From Methylocella silvestris (GTDB lineage Bacteria; Pseudomonadota; Alphaproteobacteria; Rhizobiales; Beijerinckiaceae), in NCBI RefSeq assembly GCF_002891535.1, contig NZ_PDZR01000019.1, positions 24,382 through 88,381 of the forward strand: 64,000 nt of DNA. Reading direction: 5' to 3'. Made by a program: the position numbers and the translations under genes. The first letter of the stretch is position 1, and every line of letters begins with the position of its first letter. Positions 55,583 to 63,876 of this stretch are shown here, piece by piece. The notes below the pieces were generated by a model. The model did no database searches. It worked only from the letters and a program-made list of their open reading frames with translations, and had not been told where the DNA came from.

Positions 55583-56488
55583 CTAAAGTCCGCCAACCGG
55601 TCCCCGCATTTCCCGGACAAGCCAGTCAACGAAGCCGGCAAACAGGTTTCCGGCATCGGCGTGACGCGGGATGATGGCAACGTACCCCGTCCGCGCAACC
55701 CGGATGTCCGGCAGCGGCGTCATCAGCCTTCCGCTGGCAATATCGATCTCCAGCATCGGCAGCGGGCCGATCCCAATGCCAAGCCCATCTTCCACCGCCT
55801 GACGCGTTACGAAGAAGTGATCAAATATCTGGCGAGGCAGTCCGGCGAGGTGTTGGAGCCCAGCCGCCTCGAGCCAATCCGCCCAATCGCCGGCGCGAGT
55901 CTCGCTTGCAAGCAGCGTATGTCCCTTGATGTCGTCGGGCTCCAGGATCGGCCGATCGGCGAACAGCGCGGGGCTCATGATGAGGGTGTCGACATCATCC
56001 AGCACGGGAACGACGCGATGCTGAGGCCATGTATGCTCCCGAGCAACGCCGCGTCGGATCGCCACATCGACGCCGCCGCGTAATTCCTCGAGCACAGTCG
56101 AAACGGTCGTGACCGCGACTTCGACGTGCGGATGACCGGCGTGGTAACGATCGAGCCGTGGGATCAGCCAGCGCATCGCGAAGCTGGTCGGGGCGCTCAC
56201 GCGCAGGATGCGGCGCGCGCCGGGTCGGCCGCAAGCTTCCGCCGCAACAGTCAGGCGATCGAACGAAAGACCGACCTCCGCGGCGAAGATCCTCGCCATC
56301 GGCGTCGCCACCATGCGGCGGCCGTCCTTGGTAAAGAGTCTCTGCCCTAACCAGTCTTCGAGCGCAGCGATCTGCCGGCTTACCGCGCCATGGGTGACGC
56401 CGAGCTGCGTTGCCGCGTCGGCGTAGCTGCTCGTTCGAGCAGCGACCTCGAATACCCGTAACGCGTTGAGAGGCGGGAGGCGACGCAT
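55583..56488 (-). CDS. LysR-family regulator (GcvA-like)
   Basis: The 301-residue protein has an N-terminal winged HTH (MRRLPPLNALRVFEVAARTSSYADAATQLGVTHGAVSRQIAALEDWLGQRLF region, residues 1-60) and an effector-binding domain of the GcvA/AmpR type. It diverges from an MFS transporter gene with an 80-bp gap holding an inverted repeat, the usual layout in which a LysR protein controls its neighbour. Effector unknown. Confidence 0.9.
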   Translation of the reverse strand: MRRLPPLNALRVFEVAARTSSYADAATQLGVTHGAVSRQIAALEDWLGQRLFTKDGRRMVATPMARIFAAEVGLSFDRLTVAAEACGRPGARRILRVSAPTSFAMRWLIPRLDRYHAGHPHVEVAVTTVSTVLEELRGGVDVAIRRGVAREHTWPQHRVVPVLDDVDTLIMSPALFADRPILEPDDIKGHTLLASETRAGDWADWLEAAGLQHLAGLPRQIFDHFFVTRQAVEDGLGIGIGPLPMLEIDIASGRLMTPLPDIRVARTGYVAIIPRHADAGNLFAGFVDWLVREMRGPVGGL

Positions 56489-56519
56489 AAATCCCGTGAG
56501 TAAAGCTGACGTATTTTGT

Positions 56520-56549
56520 GAGAAATGATCGGCTTGTAGACAATTTCTC
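56520..56549. promoter_or_regulatory. Inverted repeat in the LysR-MFS gap
   Basis: GAGAAAT (56520-56526) and ATTTCTC (56543-56549) are perfect 7-bp arms 16 bp apart, 20 bp before the MFS start codon. A candidate LysR operator by position; the T-N11-A core is not obvious. Confidence 0.45.
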
Positions 56550-56568
56550 TCTTATTTATCATCGCAAG

Positions 56569-57783
56569 ATGGCGACCTCAACCGTCCTTGCGACAGCGGA
56601 TGATCCAGGCTCATCCGCTGCAACCAAATCACGCAGTCTGCTCGCCGCGTGCCTCACTCATGCGCTTCATGACGGCTATACTGACGGTCTCTATGCCTTC
56701 CTGCCGGTGTGGCAGACGCAGTTCGGCCTTTCCTATGCCGCGCTTGCCGTCGTTCGCGCACTCTATTACGGGACGATGGGAGGCCTCCAAATCCCGGCCG
56801 ACCGAGCTCTTCGCGCCTTTTCGCCGCGAGCTGCGCTGATCCTGTCAACCGTCCTCGCATCGACGGGCTTTCTGATCATGGCGCTACCGTTCGGCTTTGC
56901 GGGTCTTTGCGTCGGTCTCGTCGTGGCCGGCGTCGGATCGAGCATCCAGCACCCACGCGGCTCGATGCTCGTCGCCGACAGTTATGGGCAGGCTGCGCGC
57001 GGCCCGCTTGGCATCTACAACTTTTCGGGCGATCTCGGAAAAGCCGTGTTGCCGGCGTTTGTCGCGGTGCTGCTGCCGCTCCTTGCCTGGCGACCGGTGC
57101 TGGGCCTGATGGCGGCGCTTGGACTCGCTTTGGTGCTCGCATTGGCGTTCCTGGCGCCAGCGGCTCCCATCGCCAGGAACGCCACAGGAACGGCGGGCGC
57201 CGGCCGCGGCCGCGACGGCTTCGGCATTCTAACGGCGATCGGCGCGCTCGATACGGCGACCCGCATGGGTTATCTGCTGTTTCTGCCCTTCCTCATCCAT
57301 GGACGGGGCGGAGGCTCCCCAACGGTTGGTATCGCACTCGCCCTGCTTTTCATCGGCGGCGCCTTCGGAAAGGCGACGTGCGGCTGGCTCGGGGAGCGGC
57401 TGGGTGTTGTCGGCAGCGTCATGGTGACCGAAGCTGCAACAGCCTTGCTGATCGCGGCGACGCTATTCACGCCACTGACGCCAACGCTCATCCTGCTGCC
57501 CCTGCTCGGTATAGTGCTAAACGGCACCTCTTCGGTGCTCTACGGCGCCGTGCCGGAGCTTTCCGATGGCAATACGGGGCGGGCCTTCGCGGTCTTTTAT
57601 ACGAGCGTAATCGTCTCTGGAGGCATCGCGCCGATCCTCTACGGCGTGGTTGCCGATCACAGCAATCGGACGATCGGCGTGCTGGCCTCGGCTGTGACCG
57701 CCGCCCTGATCGTTCCGCTTGTGCTGACGCTGCGTCCTCATCTGCGCAGCTCCACTGTGGGATCGTGCAAAGGGTCCGCCTGA
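56569..57783 (+). CDS. MFS transporter, fosmidomycin-resistance-like
   Basis: The 404-residue protein has about twelve membrane segments. The start SLLAACLTHALHDGYTDGLYAFLPVWQTQFGLSYAALAVVRALYY, with a conserved HALHDG and a QTQFGLSYA loop, resembles Fsr-type MFS exporters. ATG 56569 is used. It is probably controlled by the divergent LysR protein. Substrate unknown; fosmidomycin is only the name of the family prototype. Confidence 0.85.
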   Translation: MATSTVLATADDPGSSAATKSRSLLAACLTHALHDGYTDGLYAFLPVWQTQFGLSYAALAVVRALYYGTMGGLQIPADRALRAFSPRAALILSTVLASTGFLIMALPFGFAGLCVGLVVAGVGSSIQHPRGSMLVADSYGQAARGPLGIYNFSGDLGKAVLPAFVAVLLPLLAWRPVLGLMAALGLALVLALAFLAPAAPIARNATGTAGAGRGRDGFGILTAIGALDTATRMGYLLFLPFLIHGRGGGSPTVGIALALLFIGGAFGKATCGWLGERLGVVGSVMVTEAATALLIAATLFTPLTPTLILLPLLGIVLNGTSSVLYGAVPELSDGNTGRAFAVFYTSVIVSGGIAPILYGVVADHSNRTIGVLASAVTAALIVPLVLTLRPHLRSSTVGSCKGSA

Positions 57784-58208
57784 TCCCGGCGCCGGATCTT
57801 GAGGCGAATCGGCTCTCCACGCCGCCGTGCGATGACCGAGACTGGCGAGCTACTCTTCATGGCCGCGAAGGAGAGAAAAGAAGCGGCGCTCGCTTGCCGA
57901 ACCAGCCTTGGCGCTACAGGCTATTGGTTCACAGAGACCGCCTTGTTGGCGTTGGAGGAGAAGAGAAGATAACAACCCCCGACCGCTATATCCTTCAAGA
58001 CTGCCTCGCATGGCTGCCTGACAGAAAGAAAGCGTCGGAGTGGCTATCCAAACGACTACTCCATCGTCCCGGTCGCCTTACAAGGCGCCAGAGATCATCC
58101 CTATATTGCCGCTTCGCGCTGCGTCGATGGACATTACCCATCAAGGCTGTCTTTACGGCTCCTCTCGCGTTGGGTTGTTATCAGCGGAGCACCCCAAATC
58201 TGCGCCTG
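57784..58208. other. Gene-free interval, possible decayed sequence
   Basis: This 425-bp interval between the convergent MFS and DUF1254 genes has lower GC than the flanks and short broken frames on both strands. I recognise no family in any frame and no terminal repeats. Confidence 0.4.
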
Positions 58209-59651
58209 CTATGAAACCTTTTTCAAACCGGGCGGCCGCCATGTCCCTTCGCCGGGCGGCAAGATCGAAGGTGGCGCAGGCTTCGGCCAATATAGGCGCA
58301 TCACGAGATAAATTTTGCCATCCGGCGCCGGCAGCCAATTTGCTTCCTTATCAGCGCCGGGGCTGTCCTTTTGAATGTACAGCGTCAGCGAGCCGTTTGC
58401 GTTCGTTTTCATCGCCGGCAACATCGGCGAATTGATGAGGTAGCGATTGATTGGATTCTCGACCAGGAACTGGCTCTTGCCATCATACATTGTAACCGAC
58501 CAGAACGCATTCACGGGCGGCAACTGGCCTGGCGCAAATGTAATGGTATAGTTGTGCTTGCCGCCGTCGAGCGGTTCGCCGCTCGCATCCGTTCGGATGT
58601 AAGGATACACGGCTTCCACGGCGTCGTTGCCATAGAGACCGCCCTTCGCGGCGCCGGCCCGCATCAGCCAGTCGCCGTTGAAGAAGGCCTCGTCGCCAAA
58701 GAACGAACCGACGCTCCATCCGTTGATGTTCTTGTTTCCACCCGCCAGCCATTTGTCGACCTTGTCGTCGCCCTGCTTCAGGCCCACCAGGATTTCGGCC
58801 TTGTGTTCGAGCGACAGCTCCTTGAAATCGAAGGTCTTGCCGGGACCGACGCCGATCTTCGCAAGTTTCGCGCGAACCGCCCTGTCCCTTGCTGTCTCAG
58901 GGACGAATTGCAGGGCCGCCTCGAGATATGGGAAGAAATTGTCCTTGATCCCGGCCGTGGCGGCGGGAAGGAAGTCGATCGCCGGCGCGGCCGGCGGGGC
59001 GGGTTGTTTAAGGAAAGTCGAAAGCGGTTGCGCCTTGTAGCCGGCCTGGACTTTCTCGACGTTCGGCATGTCGTCGGGATTGAAGAGCTGGGTGCGAAAA
59101 GCCGCGAAGACGAATGGCGTCGTCGATCGGAAGATCTTCTTGATTCCAGGAGGCGTTTCGCCCGTCCGGTCGGGGCCGACCACAAGATAATCGCCAGGCT
59201 CCGTCCCAGTGGCGCGCGTGCCGATATAGCCGAAATTGTAGGTGTTGCCGTCGATCAGCTGGACCGAATAATAGCGGTCCCTTTCGACCGCCGGCACGGA
59301 GACGACCATCGGCTCGGCGCGCAAATCCAGCCAGAGTATCGAGTATGGCGTGTCGCTGTTCGGCGTGATGACCGCCGTGTCCGCCGGGGTGGCGACATGG
59401 TGCATGTTGTAGATTTGGTTGAAGGGCGCCTTGAACTGTCCCGAGTTCCTGTCGACGGCAAACTCCTGCATGACCGCATAATTCATGACGAGCGGCAGGC
59501 CATAGACGAAGCCTTCCTCGGCGATGTCCTTGGCCTCTAACAGGCTCTGCCATTGGGCTTTGCTCTGCGCAATTACCGGGGTTGACTTCCCCGTCGTAGC
59601 GGCGAGTGCGGCCACCGCAGCAGAGCGAAGCAGAACGCGTTTCGTAATCAT
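58209..59651 (-). CDS. DUF1254/DUF1214 exported protein
   Basis: The 480-residue protein has an export signal (ITKRVLLRSAAVAALAATT; one basic pair but no RR motif) followed by DUF1254 (DIAEEGFVYGLPLVMNYAVMQ, TPNSDTPYSILWLDLRAEPMV, DRYYSVQLIDGNTYNFGYIGTRATG) and a C-terminal DUF1214 beta domain (NYTITFAPGQLPPVNAFWSVTMYDGKSQFLVENPINRYLI). The family is widespread in soil bacteria, often in stress or catabolic clusters, without a proven activity. No partner gene is adjacent. Confidence 0.88.
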   Translation of the reverse strand: MITKRVLLRSAAVAALAATTGKSTPVIAQSKAQWQSLLEAKDIAEEGFVYGLPLVMNYAVMQEFAVDRNSGQFKAPFNQIYNMHHVATPADTAVITPNSDTPYSILWLDLRAEPMVVSVPAVERDRYYSVQLIDGNTYNFGYIGTRATGTEPGDYLVVGPDRTGETPPGIKKIFRSTTPFVFAAFRTQLFNPDDMPNVEKVQAGYKAQPLSTFLKQPAPPAAPAIDFLPAATAGIKDNFFPYLEAALQFVPETARDRAVRAKLAKIGVGPGKTFDFKELSLEHKAEILVGLKQGDDKVDKWLAGGNKNINGWSVGSFFGDEAFFNGDWLMRAGAAKGGLYGNDAVEAVYPYIRTDASGEPLDGGKHNYTITFAPGQLPPVNAFWSVTMYDGKSQFLVENPINRYLINSPMLPAMKTNANGSLTLYIQKDSPGADKEANWLPAPDGKIYLVMRLYWPKPAPPSILPPGEGTWRPPGLKKVS

Positions 59652-59895
59652 CTGAACAACATCCTTCCGGTTCGCAGCTTGCGGTCAAGCGCGCATAGGC
59701 AGCAGGAGAAAGTTACGCGACCTCTGCGTTGATTGACAATGCAAAAACGGCCGATCGAAGCCAGCTCGCATATCCGACTTTGGCCCGTCGCATCGTTTCG
59801 CCGCGCCCCGCGGAATTTGGTCGATATCAGGGCATGGCGGACATCGAGCAAGCTACGAAGTCCTCTGCGATTCCCGCCAAGCTATGGTGGCCATT

Positions 59896-60015
59896 TCAAC
59901 CCTTTAGATGCGCCAGAACAAGACCCGGATAGGAGATTTGGTCCGCCTTTTCTGGCTCGACGGTGAAGGTATTGATCAGGGTGAGATTGCCAGCATCAGC
60001 ATCGAGAAGGGTCAT
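59896..60015 (-). pseudogene. Remnant of an antibiotic-biosynthesis-monooxygenase (ABM) domain gene
   Basis: ATG 60015 opens a 39-codon frame MTLLDADAGNLTLINTFTVE PEKADQ (the ABM N-terminus), then PGLVLAHLKG before TGA 59896. Intact relatives run to about 100 residues, so an internal stretch before PGLV seems lost. Beyond the stop the shifted frames read AWRESQ and then EDFVACSMS, like the W-S-x-EDF region of the same family. So the gene has a deletion and frameshifts. The remaining gene-free sequence up to 59651 holds nothing else that I can name. Confidence 0.55.
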
Positions 60016-60058
60016 GATGAACTCATGGTTTTGTGGGATCAGCAATGCTTATTGGTGC

Positions 60059-60427
60059 TTAGCCTCGGGCGGCGTGAAAGGTGATAGCGTAGCCGTCAGG
60101 ATCGCTGGTCACGAAGAACCTGCCAAAAGGGCCATTTGCGAGTGGGCTTAGCACTGTGCCGCCCCGCTCCACGATCAGGTCATGGAAGGCGTCTGCATCG
60201 TCACAGGCGACCCACAAGGCCATGCCAATGCCCAAGGAACCGGTCTCGGGCAACGGCCGCAGCGGCTCGCGCAGCGCCAAAGCAATCGGCTTGGTCTTGA
60301 AGACTATTGCACCCGGCGGATTCCGGTCCTCGGCCTGGAAGCCGAAAACATCCTTGTAGAACCGGACGGACGCGGCAAGGTCACGAACTTGCAAGGCGAT
60401 AAAGGAAGGTCCGATTGGCATTGCCAT
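60059..60427 (-). CDS. VOC-family (glyoxalase-like) protein
   Basis: The 122-residue single-unit vicinal-oxygen-chelate fold has FIALQVRDLAASVRFYKDVFGF at the start and GGTVLSPLANGPFGRFFVTSDPDGYAITFH at the end. Members are dioxygenases, lyases or antibiotic-binding resistance proteins. The typical C-terminal metal Glu is not clear, so a binding role is possible. GGAG lies 8 nt before ATG 60427. Divergent from a MarR gene across a 38-bp dyad. Confidence 0.85.
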   Translation of the reverse strand: MAMPIGPSFIALQVRDLAASVRFYKDVFGFQAEDRNPPGAIVFKTKPIALALREPLRPLPETGSLGIGMALWVACDDADAFHDLIVERGGTVLSPLANGPFGRFFVTSDPDGYAITFHAARG

Positions 60428-60444
60428 TCTGCATACTCCATTGT

Positions 60445-60484
60445 ATTATCAGGTTCCTTACATTAATGTCAGGCCCCTGATAAT
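60445..60484. promoter_or_regulatory. Nested dyad operator between VOC and marR genes
   Basis: All arms share one axis at 60464.5. The outer arms are ATTATCAGG (60445-60453) and CCTGATAAT (60476-60484). The inner element is CCT-ACATTAATGT-AGG (60456-60473), with the perfect 10-bp palindrome ACATTAATGT at its centre (60460-60469). It fills the whole gap and overlaps the first possible marR start codon, as expected for an autoregulatory MarR site. Confidence 0.65.
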
Positions 60485-60935
60485 GTCAATGAGCAAAATG
60501 AACACCTCGGATGAGGAGGGCTGGATCGGCTACGGTTTGAAAATCGCCCAACATCGCTTGAGACTGCGACTTGAGGCCGAGCTGGCGGGGACCGGAGTTT
60601 CGCCATCCCAGAATGCGGTTCTGCTCGCCATTGCCGACAATCCGCGCATATCAAACGCTTCTCTGGCGCGCGCGGCGTTTGTGACGCCCCAGTCGATGCA
60701 GGGCATGCTTGTTACACTTGAGCGAGACGGGTTCATCGTGCGCACACCGCATCCTGAGCATGGGCGAATCATCATGACGGAACTAACCGAGGCGGGCAGA
60801 ACAGCGGCGCAAGCCGGCATGATTGCGGCCGAAGCCGTCGAGCGGCAAATGTTGGCTGGCCTGACGGACGATGAGACCAAATTGTTGCGCGAACTGCTCC
60901 GGCGCTGCGCAGACGCCCTTGACTCCGACAATTGA
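60483..60935 (+). CDS. MarR-family transcriptional regulator
   Basis: The 150-residue protein has the winged-helix core VSPSQNAVLLAIADNPRISNASLARAAFVTPQSMQGMLVTLERDGFIVRTP, the wing HGRIIMTELTEAGRTAAQ, and helical dimerisation ends. ATG 60483, 60489 and 60498 are all possible starts. It is divergent from the VOC gene and probably represses both through the dyad between them. The TetX-like gene 457 bp downstream could also be a target; that is inference. Confidence 0.88.
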   Translation: MSMSKMNTSDEEGWIGYGLKIAQHRLRLRLEAELAGTGVSPSQNAVLLAIADNPRISNASLARAAFVTPQSMQGMLVTLERDGFIVRTPHPEHGRIIMTELTEAGRTAAQAGMIAAEAVERQMLAGLTDDETKLLRELLRRCADALDSDN

Positions 60936-61392
60936 AGCCCGCACCGACAATGTCTGCTTTCGGGTGGCGATGCCAGGCCACGCCCGACGAAGATGACCAC
61001 TACGTCCACGCTATAGCGCTCTAAAGCCGCACGGTTTGGTTCCGGCGTGATTGGCTCAATCTATCAGCGCCTTCAGGCATTCTATGAATGAAAGGCTGTT
61101 GGACGATCGACCGTCAGGTTGGGAATGAGGCGGCGATAGCTGCCGTTGCTGTGAACGGCTTTTCCGATTGGGGTGGTATTTCAGGAAAGGCGCGGGTGAG
61201 CAGGTGCGATATAATCCTTGTTGAACCCGACAGCTACCTGTATTGATCGATCGTCGCGAAAAACGTCGGCCTGCGCACACTGTCTATGCTCCGCAAGCCG
61301 CCGCATGCACGTCGCTCACGTACACGCGTGACCGCCCAGCGCCTCCCAACAACCGCCAGCATCGAAGGATGCTGCGACACTGGAGCGCAAAC
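60936..61392. other. Gene-free interval before the TetX-like gene
   Basis: 457 bp with short broken frames on both strands and no recognised product. GGAG 7 nt before ATG 61393 is the ribosome site of the next gene. Confidence 0.45.
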
Positions 61393-62532
61393 ATGCGAAA
61401 AACCATTGCCATCATCGGCGCCGGCCTCGCCGGCCTGACGCTTGCCCGCACCCTGCACCGACACGGGATCGAGGCGACGATCTACGAAGCCGAGCCGTCG
61501 CCGACCGCCAGGAAGCAGGGAGGCTTGCTCGACATACACGAGCATAACGGTCAACTCGCGCTCAAGGCGGCCGGTCTTTATGACGCATTCCTGCGGCTTG
61601 TTCGGCCAGGTGAAGATGCAAAACGCGTCGTAAACAAGGATGGTATCATCCTGATGGATCAGGCAGGCGACCGCTCGCCCCGGCGCCCGGAGGTCGATCG
61701 GAGCGAACTTCGCGCCATGCTGATCGCCTCACTTCCGGACACCGCGATCCGGTGGGATCACAAGGTCACGAATTTGGCGCAGACCGGAGACGGCCGGCAC
61801 GAGGTCGGCTTCGCCAACGGAACCAGGTCGACAGCTGATCTGCTCGTCGGCGCTGACGGCGCCTGGTCGAAGGTCCGCCCACGCCTTTCCGATTCCAAGC
61901 CGGTCTATTCCGGCACCTGCTTCATCGAGATAGCGTTTGCTGCCGGCGACGCGCGCTATGCGGAAAGCGTGGCGGCGATCGGAGCCGGCACCCTCATGGC
62001 AGTGACGCCGGGCAAAGGTATAATCGCACACCGCAATGCCGATGGCAGCGTCACCGGATATGTCGCGCTGAACGAGCAGGAGGCGTGGATCAGGTCCATT
62101 GATTTCAGCAAGGCTCGCGCCGGATTGGACCTCATCGCCCAGCAGTTCGCAGGCTGGGCGCCGCACCTTATCAGCTTCATCACCGGCAGCATTGCCGATC
62201 CCACGATACGTCCGATCTATGCGCTACCGGTCGGGCATCAGTGGCAGCGGAAGGCCGGTCTGACCCTGGTCGGCGACGCGGCGCACCTTATGTCCCCGTT
62301 CGCGGGTGAGGGCGCCAACCTTGCCATGTATGACGGCGCGGAAGTCGCTCAGGCGATCATCGACACCCCCGACGACATTGAAGCGGCCTTATCCAGGTAT
62401 GAGGAGGCCCTGTTTCCGCGAAGCCGTGAAGTCGCGGGTCTGTCGGCGCGGAATCTGAGGCTGTTCTTCGGTAAAACCGCCCCTGGCAGCGTGGTCGATC
62501 TGTTCAGCAGCTTTGCGGCATCCGACGTATGA
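61393..62532 (+). CDS. TetX-like FAD-dependent monooxygenase
   Basis: The 379-residue class A flavoprotein hydroxylase has the dinucleotide motif IIGAGLAGLTLARTLHRHG (GxGxxG at 9-14), KQGGLLDIHEHNGQLALKAAGL, RRPEVDRSELRAMLIASLPDTAIRWDHKV and GDAAHLMSPFAGEGANLAMYDGAE from residue 294. These follow TetX block by block and the length is nearly the same (TetX 388). TetX inactivates tetracyclines by hydroxylation, but most relatives act on other aromatics, so the activity is open. ATG 61393 is chosen by its ribosome site and the flavin motif. Confidence 0.87.
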   Translation: MRKTIAIIGAGLAGLTLARTLHRHGIEATIYEAEPSPTARKQGGLLDIHEHNGQLALKAAGLYDAFLRLVRPGEDAKRVVNKDGIILMDQAGDRSPRRPEVDRSELRAMLIASLPDTAIRWDHKVTNLAQTGDGRHEVGFANGTRSTADLLVGADGAWSKVRPRLSDSKPVYSGTCFIEIAFAAGDARYAESVAAIGAGTLMAVTPGKGIIAHRNADGSVTGYVALNEQEAWIRSIDFSKARAGLDLIAQQFAGWAPHLISFITGSIADPTIRPIYALPVGHQWQRKAGLTLVGDAAHLMSPFAGEGANLAMYDGAEVAQAIIDTPDDIEAALSRYEEALFPRSREVAGLSARNLRLFFGKTAPGSVVDLFSSFAASDV

Positions 62533-62891
62533 CAGCAGCCTCGTCCTACCACGTCCAAGCTCAATTCCGCTTCCCGAAAACGAACGTTCGCCGGGACAGC
62601 AGGCGCTGGGTAACACCGCCGATTTGGGGAGGACGCAGACCGGACGTCGCGTTCGATATCCGCGCTGGCAGCCCATGCGGCAATCGGTGGCGTTTGCGTA
62701 TCCATAGCGCGAGATATCGCGCCACAGCGTAAAATCGGGGAATGGCGGAAGAGGTGGGACAATCCTACCCCATTGTTTCTACAAAGGTTTCGCCTCAGCG
62801 GATTTGCCGTAACGGACCACCTCAACAGACCACTTTCCGGGCCGTCTTGCAACCGTGACGCCGCAAACCGCCACATGGAGCGCCTACCCCA
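62533..62891. other. Gene-free interval after the TetX-like gene
   Basis: 359 bp between the monooxygenase and the small 62892 gene. No RNA, terminator or family-like ORF that I can support. Confidence 0.45.
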
Positions 62892-63167
62892 ATGCACCTC
62901 GAAATCGAAACCTACTCCGGCCGCGTTTTCATTGCCGCCTACGGGCGCTTCACCCTCACATTCGGCCTCGCCTCAGCCATGCTTGATGAAGCCTTGGAGT
63001 TCATCCCGCCTGAATGCGATCATCGCTGGTTCTGGAAAGCATACTCGACGCCCCCGTCCCCGCGATGCGCCGGCACGCATTATTTACGTCTTGGGCCGGT
63101 CCTGCTCACATTCGCTCCCGAGCCCAATACGAAGATGCCCCAATCCCCAATCCCCAAGGCTTACTAA
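62892..63167 (+). CDS. Small hypothetical protein
   Basis: The 91-residue product begins MHLEIETYSGRVFIAAYGRF with alternating hydrophobic residues (a beta sheet), then LASAMLDEALEFIPPECDHRWFWKAY and a Pro-rich end. I recognise no family. GGAG lies 11 nt upstream of ATG. It lies in the accessory region between the TetX-like gene and the truncated HEPN-like gene. Confidence 0.5.
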   Translation: MHLEIETYSGRVFIAAYGRFTLTFGLASAMLDEALEFIPPECDHRWFWKAYSTPPSPRCAGTHYLRLGPVLLTFAPEPNTKMPQSPIPKAY

Positions 63168-63367
63168 TGAGACCGCGGCTTGCTGAAGACGCCGCTTAGA
63201 TGGCGCGAAGGGAGGCTGCCGCATTCAGAGTGGCCTCCCCTCTCCCGGACCTCCAAAATATCACGAATTTGTCGGAGCCTATCACCAGATGAACTTGCGG
63301 GCAGTCCCCCCGGTACCCCAACACTTTCGACCGCGTCTGTGTCGGATGCTGGTGCAACCAATGAGGT

Positions 63368-63876
63368 TCATGGGCTGAAAGGAATTCCCGATAACAGAGC
63401 GGTGGCCACACGGCGAGCGCTTCCAAACGCCGAGTTCACGTCTGAGCTGCTTACGGCGAGCGGCTGTCCGATGATTTGCCGACGGTCGCCTGTGCGCTCG
63501 CAATAGACACGATCGACAATACCACCCCGATGGACCACGACATGGCGTCGTTGCCAAAGCAGCCACAATGCATCTTCATTCAGAACGCAATGCAGATCGT
63601 GATTACTGCCAGCCAAAACGGCGAACACATCGCGCATCGCTTCGAGTGAAGCGATAGTTCTATCAGAAAAAAGGATGTCACCCATTGAGCGGGAAAGATC
63701 GAAACCTCGGTCCGCCAAAGTCTCCATCGTAGGTGATCGGCCCTGAAAATGGCGCTTGGCAGGAGCTTTGCTAATCAGCAGACCGGCCAGGGCCGGGGCC
63801 TGATTCAAGCTCGCGATTAGGACGTCGTTGATAAAAAGCTCAATCGCGCCCCACACCGAAGCTAAGGTCTGCCTAG
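63368..63876 (-). pseudogene. HEPN-like gene truncated at its 5' end by an IS5-type element
   Basis: About 169 codons remain, reading from QTLASVWGAIELFINDVLIA to LLSGIPFSP. The stretch LWLLWQRRHVVVHRGGIVDRVY carries the R-x(n)-H signature of HEPN domains of the RiboL-PSP type, found in defence and RNA-cleaving systems. The frame runs rightwards only to the IS end at about 63877 (a TTG inside the IS end is its only start), so the true N-terminus is missing. Confidence 0.5.

Noticed and set aside
61056..61280. Minus-strand pieces resembling a decayed protein (GFNKDYIAPAHPR)
   Set aside because: Short, interrupted and not assignable to any family.
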